From assembly GCA_964399235.1 (NCBI GenBank), contig CAYNQC010000026.1, positions 1 through 16,961 on the forward strand: 16,961 nucleotides of DNA, read 5' to 3'. Under the pieces are notes generated by a model that saw only the letters and a list, made by a program, of their open reading frames with translations, ran no database searches and was not told the origin of the DNA. Shown here piece by piece: positions 7,295 through 12,833 of the stretch. The stretch is from DASPPK01 sp964399235 (lineage in GTDB: Archaea > Thermoproteota > Bathyarchaeia > Bathyarchaeales > Bathycorpusculaceae). A program made the translations under genes and the position numbers. Positions within the stretch are counted from its first letter, which is position 1. Each line of letters starts with the position of its first letter.

Positions 7295-9454
7295 TTGAAA
7301 GAAAAAGAAGTCGTGCTTCAGATTCTTGGAATGCATTGCACTGCGTGTGCAACTGGAATCGAATCTGGACTAAAGAGACTCGACGGTGTAATGGAGGCTG
7401 CAGTCAACTTCGCCACAAAAGAAGCCATGGTCAAGTATGATGAGGACAAAGTCACCCTGAACAAAATCAAGGCCACTGTCAAAAGAGGCGGGTACGAAGC
7501 GGTTGAGCGAATCGAGGACGTAAGCGAGAAACGAAGAAAAGAAGTGAGGAGCAGAATGCTGCTTTTCTTCTTCGGTCTAATCCTCACGGTTCCAATAGCA
7601 ATAATCAGTTTTCTACTGATGTTTCCAGAGAAAAACTATGTACTTCTAGCTCTTGCAACACCGGTACAATTCGTAGTCGGTTGGCACTTTTACAAAGGCG
7701 CCTACGGATCGATCAGGAATCGCTTCGCAGACATGAACGTTCTCGTTGCACTGAGCTCTTCAGTTGCATATTTCTATTCGGCCATCGTGACCTTCTTCAT
7801 GCCTGACGGCATGGGTTTCTTTGATGCTTCAGCCGTCGTCATAACCACAATAACGTTAGGCATGCTCCTTGAGGATATGGCTGTTGAACGAACAGGCGAC
7901 GCGATAAAGAAGCTCATGAGCCTTCAGCCCAACACAGCCACTGTGATACAAGAAGGCCAGGAAACCGCAATATCGATCGACGCAGTTCAAATCGGCGACA
8001 CAGTTATCGTCAAGCCAGGAGAAAGAATCCCCGTTGACGGAACCGTCATGGAAGGCCGAACGTTTGTCGATGAATCCATGATTACTGGCGAGTCCGTTCC
8101 TGTCGAAAAGAAAGTGGGTGACACAGTTTTCGGCGGGACCATCAACAAGACGGGGTCCCTGAAGTTTCAAGCAGAAAAAGTAGGTTTAGAAACTACTCTG
8201 GCCCAGATTGTGCGTTTGGCTCGAGAAGTGCAAGCGAGCAAGGCTCCCATACAGAGACTCGCAGACAAAGTCGTAAACATCTTCGTCCCGCTTGTCGTGT
8301 CCATATCGATTTTGACCTTCGTCGTCTGGTTCTTCGTCTTCAACAATCAAGGTCTGGCATTGACCACCATGGTAGCTGTCCTAGCAATTTCATGCCCCTG
8401 CGCACTAGGCATCGCGACCCCAGCCGCCATAATGATTGGCGTAGGCAAAGGAGCAGAGAACGGGGTTCTGATAAAGAACAGCGCAGTGCTTGAAGTAGTG
8501 CAGAACCTTGACACCGTCGTATTTGACAAGACAGGCACGTTGACACGAGGAAAACTCGACGTTACAGACATAGTCGCCGACGACGAGAAAAGCGTCCTCG
8601 ACATTGCCGCTGTCGCCGAAAAATGGTCCGAACACCCAATAGGACAGGCCATAGTCCGTAAAGTTGAAGGCGAAGGGAACGACGTTGCCGAACCCGAAGC
8701 TTTCGAAGCGTTGCCGGGCTTCGGAGTCAGTGCCAAAGTCGAAGGTAAGAACGTTCTCATAGGAAATCGAGCTTTGATGCGAAACAATGGCATTTCAATT
8801 GAACATCTCGAAAGAGAAGCGGAAAAACTGGAGACCGAAGGCAAGACTGTCCTCATAGTCGCCTCGGAAGGAAAAGCAATTGGAGCTGTAGCCGTATCTG
8901 ACACTGCCAAGGAACATTCAAAAGAAGCAGTAGAAACACTTCGAAAAATGGGACTAAACGTAATAATGCTCAGTGGCGACACGAAAACAACTGCAGAAGC
9001 AATAGCCAAGCAGTTGGGCATCAACGAAGTATTGGCAGAAGTCGTGCCAGCTCAAAAAGTCGAAGAAATCAAGAAGCTGCAGAGCAAGGGCCATTTCGTG
9101 GCCATGGTAGGCGACGGAATAAACGACGCGCCCGCCATCACACAGGCAAACGTCGGCATAGCCATCGGCAGCGGAACAGATGTGGCCGTAGACTCCGGAG
9201 ACATCGTATTGCTCAAAGACGACCCACGAGACGTTGCAACCAGTATAAAGCTGAGCAGAAAGACACTCAGCAAAATAAAACAGAACCTATTCTGGGCATT
9301 CTTCTACAATCTCATAATGATTCCTCTGGCCGCGGGCGTGCTGCAACCATTCCTAGGCGTGCTCATACCGCCCGAAGCCGCAGCAACTTCTATGATACTC
9401 AGCGACATAACGGTTGTAGGCAACTCAATGTTGCTGAGAAGGTTCAAACCCTAA
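7295..9454 (+). CDS. copA: Copper-exporting P1B-type ATPase (CopA-like)
   Basis: 719 residues from TTG at 7295. An N-terminal heavy-metal-associated domain has GMHCTAC (Cys15, Cys18). The order of P1B-ATPase motifs is complete: TGES at 264-267 (actuator), CPC at 367-369 (transmembrane metal site), DKTGT at 411-415 (Asp411 is phosphorylated), SEHPIG around His447, and GDGINDAP at 606-613. FYN in the seventh membrane segment and MILSD (Met700, Ser703, Asp704) in the eighth complete the site. Cu+ ATPases usually have MxxSS in the last helix; here the second Ser is Asp. About eight membrane segments are apparent, the first near residues 84-106. Cu+ (or Ag+) export across the cell membrane is the best call. 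It is followed 28 bp later by a YHS protein and preceded by a PDO and an Lrp regulator. Confidence 0.93.
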   Translation: MKEKEVVLQILGMHCTACATGIESGLKRLDGVMEAAVNFATKEAMVKYDEDKVTLNKIKATVKRGGYEAVERIEDVSEKRRKEVRSRMLLFFFGLILTVPIAIISFLLMFPEKNYVLLALATPVQFVVGWHFYKGAYGSIRNRFADMNVLVALSSSVAYFYSAIVTFFMPDGMGFFDASAVVITTITLGMLLEDMAVERTGDAIKKLMSLQPNTATVIQEGQETAISIDAVQIGDTVIVKPGERIPVDGTVMEGRTFVDESMITGESVPVEKKVGDTVFGGTINKTGSLKFQAEKVGLETTLAQIVRLAREVQASKAPIQRLADKVVNIFVPLVVSISILTFVVWFFVFNNQGLALTTMVAVLAISCPCALGIATPAAIMIGVGKGAENGVLIKNSAVLEVVQNLDTVVFDKTGTLTRGKLDVTDIVADDEKSVLDIAAVAEKWSEHPIGQAIVRKVEGEGNDVAEPEAFEALPGFGVSAKVEGKNVLIGNRALMRNNGISIEHLEREAEKLETEGKTVLIVASEGKAIGAVAVSDTAKEHSKEAVETLRKMGLNVIMLSGDTKTTAEAIAKQLGINEVLAEVVPAQKVEEIKKLQSKGHFVAMVGDGINDAPAITQANVGIAIGSGTDVAVDSGDIVLLKDDPRDVATSIKLSRKTLSKIKQNLFWAFFYNLIMIPLAAGVLQPFLGVLIPPEAAATSMILSDITVVGNSMLLRRFKP

Positions 9455-9466
9455 AAACATCCGCAA

Positions 9467-9474
9467 AGGAGGTG
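9467..9474 (+). promoter_or_regulatory. Strong Shine-Dalgarno site for the YHS protein
   Basis: AGGAGGTG lies 8 nt before the ATG at 9483. It is the clearest ribosome-binding site in the window and supports the short gene that follows as real. Confidence 0.75.
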
Positions 9475-9482
9475 GAAGGTTC

Positions 9483-9632
9483 ATGGCTAGAGACCCTGTC
9501 TGCGGAATGATGGTGGACGAGAAAACCGCCGAGTTCAAGTCTCAATACAAAGGCAAAACCTACTACTTCTGTGCACAAGGATGCAAGGTTACTTTCGACA
9601 AAAACCCAAGCAGATACACAGCTGGACAATAG
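9483..9632 (+). CDS. Small YHS-domain metal-binding protein
   Basis: 49 residues, essentially one YHS domain and nothing else. It opens MARDPVCGMMVDE and continues YYFCAQGCKVTFDKNP; Cys7, Cys30 and Cys34 are the likely metal ligands. YHS domains are commonly found next to or fused with copper P-type ATPases and are thought to bind or deliver copper or other heavy metals. It starts 28 bp after the copA stop on the same strand with a strong ribosome-binding site, so translation as the last gene of the copper cassette is very likely. A copper chaperone or buffer for CopA is the natural reading (inference). Confidence 0.88.
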   Translation: MARDPVCGMMVDEKTAEFKSQYKGKTYYFCAQGCKVTFDKNPSRYTAGQ

Positions 9633-9642
9633 AGTCAAGAAC

Positions 9643-10032
9643 CTACGATCCCGAGGCCCTGCGAGCATTGATTGTCTTGTAGGCCTCAATGAATCCGTTC
9701 GCGAACTCATTGGCATAATTTTCCGTTCCCCTATGCTTCTTGTCCACAGACGTGCGTAGGTGATGATAAAACTCGTGTAATATCACAAACGGTTGTTTCA
9801 TGACGTCGCTGTTGAGCAAGTAAATAGTCTTATTCTTGGCCGTATAGCAGCCCAAAACGTTCTTGCCGTGGCTCTTGGGCAATCCAACCTTCATTCTTGG
9901 CAGATCAGCCCTGTAATGTTTCGCGAGCAACTCCAAAGCCTGCTCAGTCTTTCCTTCTGCGACAGAGGAAACAATAGTTGACTTGAATTCCAATTCTGAA
10001 AAGTCATCTGAGCCGGCGCTTTTCCTTCTCAT
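9643..10032 (-). CDS. Small HExxH putative zinc metallopeptidase, function unknown
   Basis: 129 residues. A zincin signature HEFYH lies at 86-90 inside VILHEFYHHL, followed by ENYANEFANGF at 104-114. The layout HExxH, then about 13 residues, then E-x-x-A-N-x-F-A recalls ImmA/IrrE-type (DUF955-like) minimal peptidases, with Glu104 as the likely third ligand. Overall similarity was not tested. There is no signal peptide or membrane helix and no helix-turn-helix partner next to it. The stop lies 10 bp from the end of the YHS gene (convergent). A TATA-like box 22-30 bp upstream of the ATG at 10032 implies a leaderless transcript. It may cleave a specific protein partner, but no substrate can be named. 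The existence of the gene is well supported; its activity is an inference from the motif. Confidence 0.75.
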   Translation of the reverse strand: MRRKSAGSDDFSELEFKSTIVSSVAEGKTEQALELLAKHYRADLPRMKVGLPKSHGKNVLGCYTAKNKTIYLLNSDVMKQPFVILHEFYHHLRTSVDKKHRGTENYANEFANGFIEAYKTINARRASGS

Positions 10033-10053
10033 ATGAACTTACCAAATTGCGGA

Positions 10054-10062
10054 CTATATAAT
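10054..10062 (-). promoter_or_regulatory. TATA box of the HExxH gene (leaderless promoter)
   Basis: Read on the minus strand, ATTATATAG is centred about 26 bp before the ATG at 10032. Initiation would therefore fall at or beside the start codon. Confidence 0.55.
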
Positions 10063-10120
10063 CTGATCTGCCATCCAAAATCGTTTGACATTATTGGTTT
10101 TGATCTTGGGGGTGCAACAC

Positions 10121-10128
10121 TTTTAAAT
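10121..10128 (+). promoter_or_regulatory. TATA box of hypA (leaderless or short-leader promoter)
   Basis: TTTTAAAT centred near 10124 lies 28-29 bp before the hypA ATG at 10153. No Shine-Dalgarno site is seen before that ATG, as expected for a leaderless mRNA. Confidence 0.55.
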
Positions 10129-10152
10129 CAAGCTTTCAGAGAAAGCTCTCCC

Positions 10153-10551
10153 ATGCATGAATGGGCATTGGCTGAAGCGGTAATAAACGCAGCCTCTGAA
10201 ATCGCTGAGAAAGAGGGACTGAAACAAATTACTAAGGTAACAGTAAGGACCGGTGAGCTACAGCAGGTGGAGCCAGAAATGCTGGAATTTGCTTTTTCAC
10301 AACTCAAAACTGCAAAATTCAAGAACACTGTTTTCGCGATAGAAACTGAGAAAGCACGGTTCAAGTGTCGAATGTGCGGTCACACATGGGTTTTCAACAA
10401 GAAAGACCTTGGAAAAAACGAGTCGGAAGCAATCCATTTTGTGCCCGAAATCGCCCACACTTACATTAGGTGCCCAAAATGCGGCAGCCCCGATTTCGAG
10501 ACGCAAGAAGGACGCGGCGTCGTGCTTCAAAGCATCAAGGGAGTGAAGTAA
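10153..10551 (+). CDS. hypA: Hydrogenase nickel-insertion protein HypA
   Basis: 132 residues from ATG at 10153. The frame is open further upstream, but HypA must begin with Met-His-Glu, as here (MHEWALAEAV), because the N-terminal amine and His2 bind nickel. The zinc site is formed by Cys72/Cys75 (CRMC) and Cys107/Cys110 (CPKC). The 31-residue stretch between the pairs is much longer than in bacterial HypA and resembles Thermococcus-type HypA, which has an inserted segment ending in IHFVPE and leading into the second CxxC. HypA loads Ni into the large subunit of [NiFe] hydrogenase together with HypB. The hypB gene starts 2 bp after the hypA stop. No hydrogenase structural gene lies in the window. 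Confidence 0.93.
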   Translation: MHEWALAEAVINAASEIAEKEGLKQITKVTVRTGELQQVEPEMLEFAFSQLKTAKFKNTVFAIETEKARFKCRMCGHTWVFNKKDLGKNESEAIHFVPEIAHTYIRCPKCGSPDFETQEGRGVVLQSIKGVK

Positions 10552-10553
10552 GC

Positions 10554-11276
10554 ATGGTTGACCCGCGCATTGCTGTGATTGCCGACAGGATGAAAGGCAT
10601 AAAGAGAATAATCGCAGTATCCAGCGGGAAAGGCGGCGTGGGAAAAAGCTTAGTCGCATCGACACTTGCCTTGATCCTGACACGAGAAGGTCGCAAAGTT
10701 GGGCTTTTTGATTTGGATTTCACAAGCCCGTCTACCCACGTAATTCTGGGCATAGAAGGCGTGCAGCCTAAAGAGGAAAAAGGCATCATCCCACCCGAAG
10801 TCAACGGGCTGAAGTATATGTCAATCACATACTACTCGGGCGATCTTGCCGCCCCATTGCGAGGCAACGATGTCTCCAACATACTCATAGAATTGCTCTC
10901 AATAACAAGATGGGAAAAATTGGACTATCTCATATTAGACATGCCTCCTGGAATCGGTGACGTGACTCTGGACTTGATTCGGCTGATTCGGAACACAAGG
11001 TTTCTTATCGTGACAACTTCTTCACAACTGGCCTTCGAAACCGTTAAGAAATTAGTCAGCCTGCTCGCGGAGCTGAAGATCCAAGTCATAGGCGTCATAG
11101 AGAACATGAAGATGGAAAAGTCAGACACGATAAAGAAGCAAACAGAGAAGCTTGGTCTGAAGTTTCTGGAGGAAATTCCCTATGACCCGAAAGTAGAAGA
11201 AGCCATTGGCAACGCAGATAAGCTCTTACGTACACCATTTGCCAAGAAAGTCGAAGAAGCATCATCCGCGATGTGA
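10554..11276 (+). CDS. hypB: Mrp/MinD-type ATPase acting as archaeal HypB
   Basis: 240 residues from ATG at 10554, with GGGAG 10 nt upstream. The frame extends upstream into hypA, but MVDPRIAVIADRM is the natural beginning. It is a SIMIBI P-loop ATPase: deviant Walker A SGKGGVGKS at 24-32, switch DLDFTSPS at 53-60, and Walker B LDMPPG at 128-133. Iron-sulfur carriers of the Mrp/NBP35 group normally carry CxxC after the ENM segment; here ENMKMEKSD has no cysteines. Together with the tight pairing to hypA, this favours the Mrp-type HypB known from Thermococcus, which raises the nickel affinity of HypA in an ATP-dependent complex. It is unrelated in sequence to bacterial GTPase HypB. A general Mrp ATPase is the alternative. 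Confidence 0.85.
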   Translation: MVDPRIAVIADRMKGIKRIIAVSSGKGGVGKSLVASTLALILTREGRKVGLFDLDFTSPSTHVILGIEGVQPKEEKGIIPPEVNGLKYMSITYYSGDLAAPLRGNDVSNILIELLSITRWEKLDYLILDMPPGIGDVTLDLIRLIRNTRFLIVTTSSQLAFETVKKLVSLLAELKIQVIGVIENMKMEKSDTIKKQTEKLGLKFLEEIPYDPKVEEAIGNADKLLRTPFAKKVEEASSAM

Positions 11277-11288
11277 AACCTCCCGTGC

Positions 11289-11480
11289 CTAGGACGACTG
11301 GTCAGGAAAAACATCTAGAAGTTCTACTCTTCTGCGGATGTCCAGGCACATATCACAGATATTATAGTAGCCTTCAGGGTCTGGTTTGACGCCTCTCGCT
11401 CTTGCGCGCGCCCTTTTCAAGTCCTACTATTCCTTCTTTGACAAGAGCTCTTGCCTCAGAAGCTCCTAATGTCTTTTTAA
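11289..11480 (-). pseudogene. Possible frameshifted tail of a protein with a CxxC end
   Basis: Between hypB and the epimerase stop, two partial minus-strand frames join up. One (11374 to about 11480) reads GASEARALVKEGIVGLEKGA. The next (11289-11420, 43 codons if a TTG is used) reads RGVKPDPEGYYNICDMCLDI and ends at TAG. Reading through would need a one-base shift in the GC-repeat near 11402-11413. A further shift at the A-run near 11475 would connect it to an ATG overlapping the epimerase end. The tail GYYNICDMCLDIRR loosely recalls the cysteine-containing C-termini of some radical SAM proteins. It may be a decayed remnant or an artefact near a contig end. A 43-residue real gene is also possible. 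Function not assigned. Confidence 0.3.
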
Positions 11481-11482
11481 CT

Positions 11483-12597
11483 CTATTTCTTCTTGCATTG
11501 GGCTTCGATCCACTTGTAAGTCTTGGCAAGCCCCTCTTCCAAACNNNNNNNNNNNNNNNNNNNNNNNNNNNNNNNNNNNNNNNNNNNNNNNNNNNNNNNN
11601 NNNNNNNNNNNNNNNNNNNNNNNNNNNNNNNNNNNNNNNNNNNNTTCTTGCATTGGGCTTCGATCCACTTGTAAGTCTTGGCAAGCCCCTCTTCCAAACT
11701 TACCTTCGGTTCCCATTTGAGCACTTTCCTTGCCAAACTGATATCTGCATTGCGTCCTCGCACTCCTTGCGGCGCGGCCAAATCATATTTCTTCGTTATC
11801 TTCTTGCAGGAACCCTTTATTATGATGTCAGCCAACTCGTCAATCGTGACAAGCCTTTCGGATCCTATGTTCATCGGTTTATCATAGTCCGACTCCATGA
11901 GCGCAACTGTCCCGCTTACACAGTCATCGATGTAGCAGTATGATCGCGTCTGCTTCCCATCCCCCCAGATAGTCATTGTTCCGGGGTTTGTGGCTTCAGC
12001 AACCTTTCTACACAGGGCTGCGGGCGACTTTTCCCTTCCACCCTTGTAAGTGCCCTCGGGCCCGTAGATGTTGTGGTATCTTGCCATTCGTACAATAAAG
12101 CCATAGTCTCTCTGGTAGGCTTCACACATTTTTTCCGTCATGAGTTTTTCCCAGCCATAGAAATTGTCGGGGTCGGCTGGGTAGGCGTCTTCTTCTGTCA
12201 GACCCTTGATGTTTGGATCGGTCTGCCTGTACGTCGGGTAAACGCAGGCTGATGAACTGTAGAAATATCGTTTCACCTTGTTGAGTCTGGAGGCTTCCAG
12301 CATATGAGTGTTTATCAGAATGTTATCATGCATTACTTCCGCGCCTACTTCCGTGATGAAGCCTATTCCGCCCATGTTGGCTGCGAGATTGTATACCTTG
12401 TCCATTCCTTTTGTTGCGGTTAGACAGTTTCTCCATTTTCGCAGATCTAATCGCAGGTCTTCGTTGCAGTATTTTTCCGTAATGTAATCGTTGGCATTTA
12501 TGTCGGCAACTCTCACGAAGTTGCCTTTCCCAAGCAAATATCTCGCCAAGTGACTTCCGATAAAGCCGTTACCGCCAGTGATCAATATCTTTTCCAA
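11483..12597 (-). CDS. GDP-mannose 3,5-epimerase-like NAD-dependent sugar epimerase (split by scaffold gap)
   Basis: An extended short-chain dehydrogenase of 319 residues from TTG at 12597 (MEKILITGG), which has AAGGGATGA before it; a TTG at 12618 would give 326. Numbering here is from the longer start. NAD is bound by TGGNGFIG at 14-21. The catalytic set is Cys125 (SSSACVYP), Tyr154/Lys158 (YGWEK) and Lys192 (YKGGREKSP). Closely GDP-mannose 3,5-epimerase-like stretches are AANMGGIGFI, HNIYGPEGT, WGDGKQTRS and GVRGRNAD. It should act on a nucleotide sugar for envelope glycan or glycoprotein synthesis; the exact substrate is unproven. The 100-N gap and its 55-bp flanking duplicate fall in the last 19 codons. 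Collapsing them gives a clean end (WIEAQCKKK, then TAG at 11483-11485). The longer reading through the Ns is an artefact. Confidence 0.85.
11490..11699. repeat. Exact 55-bp direct duplicate flanking the N gap (assembly overlap)
   Basis: Bases 11490-11544, immediately before the gap, are identical to 11645-11699, immediately after it. Both encode the same C-terminal part of the epimerase. A 55-bp exact overlap is typical of two de Bruijn graph contig ends built with k=55, so this is most likely not a biological repeat. Confidence 0.93.
11545..11644. other. 100-N scaffold gap
   Basis: Exactly 100 Ns, the conventional placeholder for a gap of unknown size. Given the duplicated flanks, its true length is probably negative (minus 55 bp), and no sequence is likely to be missing. 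Confidence 0.95.
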
Positions 12598-12650
12598 GAG
12601 TTCATCCCTTTTCCTCAAATCTACATGATTGCATAAACACTCATTTCAAC

Positions 12651-12688
12651 ATCGTTCAACCTTAGAACGATATGTGTTGTTTTAAGCT
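12651..12688 (-). promoter_or_regulatory. Candidate promoter and palindromic operator of the epimerase gene
   Basis: The 215-bp spacer between the kinase and epimerase genes contains a perfect inverted repeat, ATCGTTC (12651-12657) and GAACGAT (12665-12671), with a 7-nt centre. On the minus strand, an AT-rich box (AAGCTTAAAAC, about 12678-12688) lies just upstream of it. The expected start point, about 12655, would fall within the palindrome. Nothing else gene-like is seen in the spacer. Confidence 0.4.
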
Positions 12689-12808
12689 TTTTCCAGCCTT
12701 ATTCAACTGTTAGCATGAAAACATAAGCCTCAGTCCAGAAGGAACTCTTTCAGACAAATCAGCATCAAGCAAGCGTCGTCAGCACAATTTTCGCGTCGCT
12801 AATCAGAA

Positions 12809-12833
12809 CAACTCAAAAACAGTTTTGTCTGAG
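12809..12833 (-). terminator. Weak hairpin after the histidine kinase stop
   Basis: CTCA and AAAAC pair with GTTTT and TGAG through a one-base loop and a 3-nt bulge, directly after the kinase stop codon. No long T-run follows, so termination is uncertain. Confidence 0.25.

Noticed and set aside
8347..9024. A 225-residue open frame antisense to copA
   Set aside because: It is serine- and proline-rich shadow coding with no recognisable motif, directly opposite conserved ATPase motifs.
10033..10152. A 40-residue N-terminal extension of HypA
   Set aside because: HypA needs Met-His-Glu at its N-terminus for nickel binding. The extension lacks family similarity and overlies two TATA boxes.
10470..10553. 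Upstream extension of the HypB ATPase inside hypA
   Set aside because: It is arginine-rich out-of-frame translation of hypA. The ATG at 10554 has a ribosome-binding site and gives the expected family start.
11490..11699. 55-bp direct repeat as a target-site duplication or a recombination repeat
   Set aside because: It abuts a 100-N placeholder on both sides, its length equals a common assembly k-mer, and both copies encode the same place in one gene.
11374..12618. A 414-residue epimerase reading straight through the N gap
   Set aside because: The frame past the gap is arbitrary. The duplicated 55 bp shows the gap is artificial, and the collapsed sequence ends at TAG 11483-11485.
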